This document shows positions 55,983 through 64,000 of a stretch of 64,000 nt of DNA, piece by piece. Origin of the DNA: Neocallimastix lanati (nom. inval.) (Eukaryota > Neocallimastigomycota > Neocallimastigomycetes > Neocallimastigales > Neocallimastigaceae). Location of the stretch: positions 152,501 to 216,500 of the forward strand of contig JACVTC010000031.1 of the NCBI GenBank assembly GCA_016946835.1. Direction: 5' to 3'. Within the stretch, counting starts at the first letter, position 1; every line of letters begins with the position of its first letter. A program made the translations under genes and the position numbers. The notes below the pieces were generated by a model that saw only the letters and a list, made by a program, of their open reading frames with translations, was not told where the DNA came from and did not search any database.

Positions 55983-56559
55983 TGATACGGTATTTACTCA
56001 AATACCTTAAATTATAATAATTTTAACATTTCTCCATATAAATATGTTTTAAATCTATTTTATTAATTAATTATTATCTTTATTAAATTTATCAATATTT
56101 CCTTTATTACTATATAAATATATATATTATTAATTATTAATATTTCGCTATAAAATAAATATTTCATTATATTCTTATTATATTTTTATTATACATTTGA
56201 TAAATTTTATTTTGTATTATAAACTTTTTATTATTAATATTCATATCTAAAATTTTATTATTATTTTATTGTTACACAAAATTATTTTTAACTAATCAAT
56301 GTATTACCAAATTTTATAAAATATTTTGTAATAATATTATTTTAAATCTCTCTCTTTTCTTTTTTGTGTAATGGAGGGATATATAAATAAATGGATAAAT
56401 AAATAAATGAACAAATAAATGGATGAATAAATATATAGTTAAATAATTTTTTTAAATAAATAAATAAATATTATATAAATTTCTCGTACTTTTAATACGT
56501 CCACTATCTATTTACCAATATATTATTATACATCCATCAATTTCAAAAGTCCTGTACCA
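55983..56559 (+). repeat. LTR-like block M
   Basis: TGATACGGTATTTACTC...AAGTCCTGTACCA, TTTT on both sides. It contains short ATGGATAAATAAATGAA-like repeats near 56371-56430. No reading frame. Confidence 0.6.
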
Positions 56560-56563
56560 TTTT

Positions 56564-57480
56564 TGATACGGAACTAGCTTATTTACTTCAAATAGCATAT
56601 ATAAAAATGATAATGTTAAGATTTTGATATAATATATAGTTTAAATTTAAATAAAATAATATGTTAAAGTTTTGAGATAATTTGGTCTTAACAATTAGGT
56701 CAAGATGCCAAATTATAGTAATTAATTAATAATTTGAATTTTACTCTTATTTAAAACATATTGTTATTAGTAAATTTTATAAATAATTTTTTATTAAAAT
56801 ATAAATTTTATTTAATCTTAATTATGTTTTATTACATTATTATTTTATATGAGTATTACTATAATTTAAATTACAATAATCCTACAAAGGATTAATCAAA
56901 AGATTTAAACATGTATTTATATAAAATAATTAATTATTAAAATATTAATTATTAATATGAATATGTAATAGTATTAATATAAGTTTGATATTGATAATAT
57001 AAAATAAGATAATAATATAAATATTTAATAAAAATAAAATATAAGAATCTAATATAACTAAATATTATATTTTATAATTAAAATATAATATGCAAAGATT
57101 TTGATAATAAATTAATATAGAAATTAATTTAATATTGATATAAAACAAATATGTGTAGCAACATATTTGTATATTTGAATATTTGTATATTCAGATATTA
57201 AATTTATATCTTATTATAATAATTTATATTATTATATACTTTATATTATTATTTATATTTTATATAATTTATATTTTGTATATATTATTTATATTTCTTA
57301 TATATATTTCTTAAATATTAAATTAAACTTCTTATTTTAAATTATTAAAGTTTATAATTATTAAAGTATATATAATTAATATAATAGTTTATATTATTGG
57401 ATGTGAAGCATTTCGACATAATTTATGTATAATCAACATAAATGTTTGTACAATGAGTATAAATTATGTAATACGCCACA
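56564..57480 (+). repeat. LTR-like block Q (right end uncertain)
   Basis: Starts TGATACGGAACTAGC after TTTT; the start resembles block I. Very AT-rich with no reading frame. I cannot see a clear right end before the G+C-richer sequence at 57541. Confidence 0.45.
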
Positions 57481-57540
57481 ACTTTCAACGTATATTTTTA
57501 TTTATTGTATTTTAGCATTAAAAAAATAAAATAAATTTTT

Positions 57541-58027
57541 TTTTTTTTAGACTATCCCTTGTAGGTCTTGATCATATCATCCCAGCCACAACAGACAACT
57601 AATATCAGACAAACTTTATATCGGGTGTATCAGGATACAACAAAGTGCTCCCATGCCATACCATTTCGGCGTCGACGCTCTCAGTCACGGATTACAGAAC
57701 CACAAGATTTGAAGATGATGGATACAGCAAGCCACAACTACATACACTATAACATTATTATTTATTTACTGCATTACCTTTCTCCAAATTAGGAAATCTA
57801 TCCTAACACGTGATGAACACGCAGATACATTAACTAATGAGGATTTACAATACGCAGGAATCACCCCGCTTCAGGCAATGTATACGTACAACTGAGAAGC
57901 ACGATCATAGTGTAGACGATGACTTGTTCGATTTAGGGTTAGGCTGTCAAATGGATTATAATGGGTGGTAAGGTGGAATCGAACTCCGGACTATTGACCT
58001 CAGGGTATACGCGCTAACCATTGACCC
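57541..58027. other. G+C-richer segment with short unassigned ORFs
   Basis: Base composition rises sharply here. A frame of 74 codons (57568-57792, RVYQDTTKCSHAIPFRRRRS) and other short coding-like stretches are present, none recognised. It may be the damaged 5-prime or gag part of element R, or captured sequence. A tRNA-like segment lies at its right end. Confidence 0.35.
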
Positions 58028-58035
58028 GATCTCAC
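57967..58035 (-). pseudogene. tRNA-like sequence (degenerate)
   Basis: The minus strand has a D-arm/A-box-like GGGTCAATGGTTAGCGC, a strong B box (GGAGTTCGATTCC), and acceptor-like strands GTGAGAT / ACCTTAC (one mismatch, one G-U). I cannot form a normal anticodon stem, so no identity is given. It may be a decayed tRNA gene, an intron-bearing one, or a tRNA-derived sequence. It lies just upstream of the open frame of element R. Confidence 0.4.
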
Positions 58036-60719
58036 GGATAATATAGAAAATAAAAATAACAAACCAGGATATAAGGCCTTTAAAAAAAGGAATAAAAATA
58101 AAAAAAGGAGACAAGCGTCTTACTTTAACATATCTGAAAACAACGACTCAGACTATACTGAAACGGAGTCGGAAGATGAAATTGATATTATGGAAAAACA
58201 GTTCCAAGATTTATTAAAATCGAACGGAAATAAATTCCATAAGTATGAAGTTCAATGCACAAACGAAGTCTCTCATTATTTCATTAATGAAATGTTTACT
58301 CCGGACCCGAAATATTTTACTAATAGTATAGACCTCCAAAAAACCATTGATAAATTACAAGTATCGGCTCCCTGGAAAATTACTAAATATGCAGAAGCAT
58401 ATATTAATCCTATTATTACAAGTAATTCTGAAAAGCAACCAATGATCAGGTTATTAATGCTTATAGATTCTGGAGGGTCCCTTAACTTAATCAGTAAAAA
58501 ACTAATAGACATTTTAAAATTACCAAGTAAGGCATCCTACCAAGAATTCTCCACTATAGCAGGAAAAGCTAAAGCAACAAGAAAAACTCTTATCTCATTT
58601 TGTTGTAAACTCTCAGATAAAATCCGAGAAACCAATGATGAAGAATTTCTTAATGCAGTACCACAATATTCTCACTTCTTAGTTGTCAAAAACCTACCAT
58701 TTGTAATTATAGACTCACCAGATTACATGTTCAGTATCGGTAAAATGGCTCAGAGAAAATACAAAATCCCAATAGATCGTATTGAGGAATTCTTCCCTAC
58801 TGACTATCGCCTGAATCAAGATGAACCAGGAAATAATCCTATAATTAATGAAACGATTGAAAATGCTATGCAAAATCAATTGCTAGCAGAAGAGAAAGAT
58901 GAACAGGATATTAATAGAACTGGATATCCATTAGAAGAATTAGGCGAGAATATTGAAAATAATTTGGAAACTACTCACCCACGACGAACAAATGGTGACC
59001 AAAGTACTACTACATGGAGTGAAGTTCCAATCAATTCCACAGCTCTAAACGAAAATGATGAATTCCGAAGAAGGATGAGAGAAAGAAATGAAGAAATTAT
59101 AAATGTCAGCAATTATTATGACGTTTCCTTTCATAATATTCTAACAGAGATTGCACAAAACGACGAATCAGAACTACTAAATCTACAAAGGGACCTTCAC
59201 CGAAACGAAGTGACTCTTACCAATGAAAAAACCATTAAAAATAACAAGGAATTAATCGAAAGGCTCCTACCAAAAGAATTAAAGGAATTTAAAGGTGTTT
59301 TCGAAGTGCCTAGAGGAGTCCCACCTTCTAGAGGAAAATGGGATTTTAAGCTGAATATTTCAAAAGCTGATTTATCCACACTACCCTTAGCTAAACCCAA
59401 AATTACTTCGAAAGAAGCCTCTATAGCCACTAAGAATATGATTAAAAACTACCTTGACGAAGGTTGGATTGAACCAGCCGTACTCCCTCATGCGGTAAAT
59501 ATGTTTCCAGTTCCTAAACATGATGGCTCCTTTCGATATGTGTACAATTATGTCCCTGTTAATAAAATCTGTGATGTTGCTCAAAATTCCATCCCTAACT
59601 TGAGAGAACAGGTAAACGAATTATGCAAACACAAATTTATTATTTGCCTAGACCTTCGTTCGGCCTATAATCAAATTAGAATAACGGATCCTTTGACTAA
59701 AGAAGCAACTGCTTTTATTTGTGAATGGGGTATCTATACTTGGAACGTAATGCCTTTTGGTCTAAGTGATGCTCCACCCTTTTTCCAAGCTTTTATGAAT
59801 AATGTCCTCTTCGATAAACTATTCAATGGGGTCTTATGCTACTTAGACGATGTCGTTGTGTATGGTGATTCGGAACAAGAATGCTTAAACAATTGCAAGT
59901 GGGTCATTGAACAATTTAAAAAGTTTAAACTATTTTGTAAAATTGAAAAGTGTCAGTTCTTCCCATCCAAAATCGAATATCTTGGTTTTCTTATCAAGGA
60001 AGGAGCTTATACTCCTCTCAACTTAAACAAACTAAGCGGAATTGCTTGTCCTAAATCTCTTAAAGAACTTCAGAAAGTTCTTGGACTTCTTAACTGGTTT
60101 GCCGATTTTATTCCCAAATATGCAGATATTATTAAACCTCTCTCCGATAATCTCTCCAAGTTTAACGCCACTTCCGTACAAAAATACTTCTATGAATGTA
60201 TACATAAGTTGGAAACTTACCCTCGCGCCGCATTCAATTTCGATGAACAATTAATTTTAGTCTCGGATGCTTCTGAATTTGCGGGATCTGGTGTCCTTTA
60301 TCAAATTCCGAAAGGGGGGAAGATTTGGTAACCAATCAACTAATTAATAATAATAATAACAAAAATATTACATCGGAATTATATAAGAAAAAACAGATAA
60401 AGTTAATTGGTTTTTACTCATTTAAATTTGATAAAACCAACTACACTATTCTATGTTCGACAAAGAATTATTATCAATAATTAGAACATTAGAACATTTT
60501 TCCTATTTCACATCAAATACTAAATATCCAATCATATGTTTAACAGACAACAGTGCCTCAAAAGAAATATTAAATGGAAACTCTCAGAAAGTAGTAAATA
60601 ACAGACGAAAAAGATATATTGAAAGACTATTAAAGTATAAAGTTAAGGGAATCCATATTAAAGGCAAAACAAACGATATAGCTGATTGGCTAAGCCAATT
60701 ACACTTTGAAAATAATTAA
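58028..60719 (+). pseudogene. Element R: protease-RT-RNase H region without integrase
   Basis: A basic then acidic segment (AFKKRNKNKKRR, YTETESEDEIDIME) looks like the end of a Gag. The protease motif LIDSGGSLNLIS follows (near 58462). An acidic spacer leads to RT (FRYVYNYVPVNK near 59530, CLDLRSAYNQIR, NVMPFGLSDAP, CYLDDVVVYG near 59838), then an RNase H part (SDASEF; CLTDNSAS; IADWLSQL) ending at 60719. No integrase or recombinase follows. It is highly diverged from all other RTs here. The order PR-RT-RH without integrase is that of Caulimoviridae-like pararetroviruses, or of an element that lost integrase. Broken, about two breaks. Ends not defined. Confidence 0.65.
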
Positions 60720-61343
60720 TATAATTAGTAGTATTAAAATTAGTTTATTCTTATCCAATTAAATAGGTTATAAGTCAGTGTATAAAACTGATACCTTTAA
60801 TAAATTATTGAATATAAAATAACATGTATTTCTTAAAAATATTAATCTTTATTATTCTTTTGAAAAACTTGTTGATATTAGATTGTTATTTGAATAAAGG
60901 TTTCTTATTCATAAAAATAACAAAAATTAATAAGTTCTTCTATATTATTTTATAATAAAATATGTATTATTAAAAAAGTTTTATATAATAAATAATAAAA
61001 TAATAATAAAATAAAACTTATAATAAACTATAATTAAATCATATAAAATCAAACTATTCAAAGCGTAATTTATTAATTTTTTGGTGTTTTCTTTATAATT
61101 AAGTTTTTACACCGACAATCTTATTACTTTATAGGCGATCAACAATAAAGGATCGATAATTACATTCCTCCCTAAAGTATACTAATTACAAGTTCGTTAC
61201 TTGCAAAATTAGTAATCCTCCTACAATCTTGGGTTTAAGAATAAAAAAGCCTTGCCTTACGCAAAAGTAGCCAAGTCTCCAAGAAGTCACTCTTCAAAAT
61301 ATCTAGCTACCTGGTTTCTCGGCTGTCACCATTTCCCTAAAAG
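60720..61343. other. Spacer after element R, no gene
   Basis: AT-rich from 60720 to about 61080, then G+C-richer from about 61110 to 61343 with no clear frame. It may be a terminal or leader region of element R. No LTR pair could be matched. Confidence 0.4.
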
Positions 61344-61393
61344 AAATAGTAGGACAAGCTCAAAAATTTAAGAATTTTTTTTTCAAAAGAATA
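61344..61393 (+). repeat. 50-bp direct repeat, copy 1
   Basis: Identical to 62296-62345, 952 bp away. In copy 2 it encodes the end of the 228-codon ORF (VGQAQKFKNFFFKR). Copy 1 lies in an open frame with the same translation but outside any long ORF, just before the 112-codon ORF. Confidence 0.85.
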
Positions 61394-61424
61394 ATCTTGG
61401 AGAAATTATCCGTGTCCACATATT

Positions 61425-61763
61425 ATGATATCCTATTACATCCAATTCAAGGGTGAAATTTGGGACATAGAAAATTCAGATTATCAAAACTACTTTACTG
61501 ATATTACCCCTTTTACTACTTGTGTCGAAGTAGAACTATATCAATACGGTTCAGCCTACGTGGAGGTTATAAATAACGAACCCATTATACAAGAATTCAC
61601 TGGGAAATTCGAATTCGTTCATAATAATAAAAATATTGGATATTGGGAAATTCCATCAGAAAATAGCCATTTTGAATTAATTTGCTTAGGTCTTATATCT
61701 ATTTATAATACTTTTAATAAACAAAAAGAAGAAGGTATCCCTTTTAAATTAGATACACTTTAG
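61425..61763 (+). CDS. Unknown protein, 112 aa
   Basis: The ATG at 61425 overlaps the end of the repeat-encoded frame. The product is acidic with several aromatic residues (ISYYIQFKGEIWDI, YGSAYVEVINNEPI, GYWEIPSENSHFELICLG). It looks like a small beta-rich domain. No signal peptide or membrane segment is seen. Composition is more balanced than the AT background, which supports real coding. The next ORF starts 30 bp further on the same strand, so the two may be expressed together, possibly as the 5-prime genes of an R-like element. I do not recognise the family. Confidence 0.55.
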   Translation: MISYYIQFKGEIWDIENSDYQNYFTDITPFTTCVEVELYQYGSAYVEVINNEPIIQEFTGKFEFVHNNKNIGYWEIPSENSHFELICLGLISIYNTFNKQKEEGIPFKLDTL

Positions 61764-61793
61764 CCGATATAGCCATCAGGAAACTTTAAATAT

Positions 61794-62480
61794 ATGAATA
61801 TATTGCAGATCGATAATAAATACATCACTAGACTCGTAGAAAATAATAGCAATATATCTGAAGACAGTTTACTTACACTAAGTCGAAAAAGCTCTAAAAT
61901 GACAGAAAATCAAGCCTTAATCCAATTACTACCTAATTTCCAAATTGAAGCTTATTCGAATAGTTTAGAAGTGGAAAGAAGAAACCCCTTCATTTTCGAT
62001 AACAAACAAGAACAACCAACAATTTCATATTTAGATGTGGTTGACGGTTCTCAACATGAAGTAACCCTCACTACGGATCCTCAATGGATTGAAATTGAGT
62101 CTCTTGGTCAATTGAATAAGTATCTAGTTGAATTATTAGGAGTATGGAAAGGACTTCAATTCAAATATGAGGTGTTACAGGAGTTATTCGATAATGGAGA
62201 TGAACGGGTAAAAAAGTCACAAGTTCGTATAGCCAAAATAGAGTATCGAAACGCACAAGATAGATTCTTTAGAGAACAGACAAAGGAACAAACAAAAATA
62301 GTAGGACAAGCTCAAAAATTTAAGAATTTTTTTTTCAAAAGAATACTAAAAAAAAGAATAAATAAAAGAATAAATAAGTTTTCTGTTAAGAATTTTATTT
62401 TATTTTTATTTATTTTCAATTATTTAATTTTCATTTTATTATTATTATTTATTATTAAATATTTAATATTTTATTATTAA
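61794..62480 (+). CDS. Unknown protein, 228 aa, possibly Gag-like
   Basis: The ATG at 61794 lies 30 bp after the previous ORF. Residues about 75-100 form SYLDVVDGSQHEVTLTTDPQ. Residues about 100-170 are predicted helical with heptads (KYLVELLGVWKGLQFKYEVL, then a K/R/E/Q-rich helix), reminiscent of a capsid or coiled-coil protein. From about residue 185 the frame runs into AT-rich DNA and becomes a Phe/Leu/Ile-rich tail (FILFLFIFNYLIF) that is probably not native, so the protein looks cut near 62345. The last normal codons are copy 2 of the 50-bp repeat. Function unknown. Confidence 0.5.
   Translation: MNILQIDNKYITRLVENNSNISEDSLLTLSRKSSKMTENQALIQLLPNFQIEAYSNSLEVERRNPFIFDNKQEQPTISYLDVVDGSQHEVTLTTDPQWIEIESLGQLNKYLVELLGVWKGLQFKYEVLQELFDNGDERVKKSQVRIAKIEYRNAQDRFFREQTKEQTKIVGQAQKFKNFFFKRILKKRINKRINKFSVKNFILFLFIFNYLIFILLLLFIIKYLIFYY
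62296..62345 (+). repeat. 50-bp direct repeat, copy 2
   Basis: Identical to 61344-61393. Together the copies bracket the 112- and 228-codon ORFs, as expected for a duplication edge or a head-to-tail junction. Confidence 0.85.
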
Positions 62481-62540
62481 ATTAATTAAATAATAAAATA
62501 AAATTTATTTTAATATTAAATATTTATTATTAATAAAATT

Positions 62541-62766
62541 TAAATATTGATATTGATATTAATAAAATATAAAGATATTGATATTAATAAAATATAATGA
62601 TATTGATATTAATAAAATATAATGATATTGATATTAATAAAATATAATGATATTGATATTAATAAAATATATTGATATTGATATTAATAAAATATATTGA
62701 TATTGATATTAATAAAATATATTGATATTGATATTAATAAAATATATTAATATTGATATTAATATA
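62541..62766. repeat. Minisatellite, ~27-bp unit
   Basis: About eight tandem units of the form GATATTGATATTAATAAAAT followed by a few A/T bases. Variants (ATAATGAT, ATATTGAT) are clustered, so the array grew by local duplication. It lies between the 228-codon ORF and the MULE remnant. Confidence 0.85.
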
Positions 62767-62807
62767 ATTTAAACTATATATATTCTAGTTTATTATTATT
62801 TATAAAT

Positions 62808-64000
62808 TTAGAGCTTGTTTAATTCTAATAAGCATTTATACCATAAATCAATGATATCATTTTTATCACATTTTTTATCAATTAATTCGGATTCCTTTTT
62901 TTTTGTATTTTTTAAATAAATCATTGATTTCATCAGTTTCTGTTAATATTCTTTTTTTTTCAAACTCCTTCAATTTTCCTTTTGAAATTAATGTAAGATA
63001 AAGATTCTTCTCTTTTTAAATGATAAATCAATTCATAGAAAGAAGGTTTTTTGTAAAACAATTTTTTTAAGTAATTGTTAAAAAATTCTGAAGCATTATT
63101 TGTTATGTGGTTTATATCGTTATAATAATTCCAATATTGAATATCATATTTATATAAATAAGTCTTATTAAAATATTCCAAAAAATTTAAAAAATGGAAA
63201 TAATTATATATTTGACATATAATTTTAATATAATAATAAATATCAAATATATATTCAAGATTTATAAAAGGAAAATTTGTAATAGCTTTATAAAACAAAT
63301 AAATTTTATGATTACTTTCAACTTCATTATAACATAATTTATTTTTTGAACTTCTAACGATCTTTTATAATGCCATACACAATATTTAATAGTAATATTA
63401 GGAAATATTTTAATGGCAGCATTGGATATACCTTTTTCAAAATCACAATGCAAAATTTTTGGTGTAACTATAATATTATTATTATATTTACTTGCATTCT
63501 TTTTTAATTCTTCAAATGGCAGTTCATAGGTTGCTTGTTCTTTATTATTTAATATAGATAGTAATGTAGTGTAAAAACTTTTTATTTCTGGAGCATATAT
63601 TCTTGTTATAAACACTTGATAATCAAATATTGGTGCACTATAAAATGTACCATCAGCAAACATATTTTCGTTGTATTTAATAAATGATTCTGTTTTGAAT
63701 GGTGATTGAAAAATTATAATATTAGAATTTTTGAATATCATAAAATTTTCATCTCTTTCGTTTATATAATATTCAGATTCATCTGGAATTTCATTAAATT
63801 TTGATATATCAGGAGGTAGTTGTTTTTTTATATATCTTGATATTTGAGATTTAATTGAATTATATTCAGGGCATATCAATCCAATTTCTTCAGATATTTC
63901 ATTATATATATGTTTTGGATTTATATCAAATGGGATTGAGGTTTTTCCAATTTCATTTTTCATTTCATGTTTTACTATTGATACAGATGCATCATATTCT
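62808..64000 (-). pseudogene. MULE-family DNA transposase, frameshifted, cut by window edge
   Basis: The minus strand encodes a Mutator-like transposase that continues beyond 64000 (open to the edge, N-terminal side missing). First catalytic Asp in FADGTFYSAP (near 63650), second in LHCDFEKGISNA (near 63450), CxxH-like CVWHYKRSL (near 63375), and the catalytic Glu likely in NNASEFFNNYL (near 63090). The frame shifts at an A6 run near 63345 and again at an A9 run near 62897, with another disturbance near 62960, so it is inactive as read. The last coding-like residues LWYKCLLELNKL end at a TAA at 62808-62810. It acts in the nucleus by cut-and-paste. No terminal inverted repeat was found on the left. 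The family is common in gut fungi and microsporidia. Confidence 0.8.

Noticed and set aside
58028-60719. Element R as a Polinton or as a DIRS element
   Set aside because: No protein-primed DNA polymerase, packaging ATPase or capsid genes were seen, and no tyrosine recombinase follows RNase H in the window.
61110-61343. Possible host exon in the G+C-richer stretch before the 50-bp repeat
   Set aside because: No frame stays open for a useful length and no homology or convincing splice pattern was recognised.

Overview
This is eukaryotic nuclear DNA that is extremely A+T rich (roughly four fifths or more by eye), with nuclear-type tRNA genes, Asn/Lys-rich proteins and many long terminal repeat (LTR) retrotransposons. 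The style, including the MULE transposase at the right edge, suggests an anaerobic gut fungus (Neocallimastigomycota). That is only a moderate inference; a microsporidian or another AT-rich protist or fungus is not excluded. The only clear host genes are two tRNAs at the left edge. No host protein gene was recognised.

Layout. 478-639 holds tRNA-Asn(GTT) and tRNA-Arg(TCT) on the minus strand, with one shared T8 terminator. 654-7678 is a whole-looking Ty3/gypsy element (A1) whose LTR starts 14 bp upstream of tRNA-Asn. From there to about 57.5 kb the window is an end-to-end stack of LTR elements: LTR-like H, solo LTR D1, element B, solo LTR E1, inverted LTR D2, F1 with a gag-only gene, J1, G1, inverted K, F2, D4, G2 (split by a Ty1/copia element), LTR I, element D3, element A2 fused to element E2, then LTRs P, O/N, L, J2, M and Q. 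Neighbouring elements are mostly separated by only 3-6 bp, usually TTTT or a TTG-containing word. At 57.5-62.5 kb lies a different, integrase-less protease-RT-RNase H element (R) and two linked unknown ORFs. A minisatellite and a frameshifted MULE transposase end the window.

How the parts work together. Elements A1, A2 and E2 share a tRNA primer-binding site type, a ~160-nt structured leader RNA, and a gag/pol junction made of a UUUAAAC slippery heptamer, an 8-nt spacer and an H-type pseudoknot. Element B has a different version of the same device (AAAAAAC plus hairpin/pseudoknot). The leader RNA also precedes gag-pol in the more distant element D3, with compensating base changes in its stems; I do not recognise it as a described RNA family. 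The D-type LTRs carry a TATA box followed at once by a TAR-like hairpin. The F LTR contains a satellite-like array with an exact 523-bp higher-order period.

The strongest candidates for something undescribed are the shared leader RNA, the conserved frameshift pseudoknots, the tRNA-anchored end-to-end stacking of elements, and the integrase-less element R.
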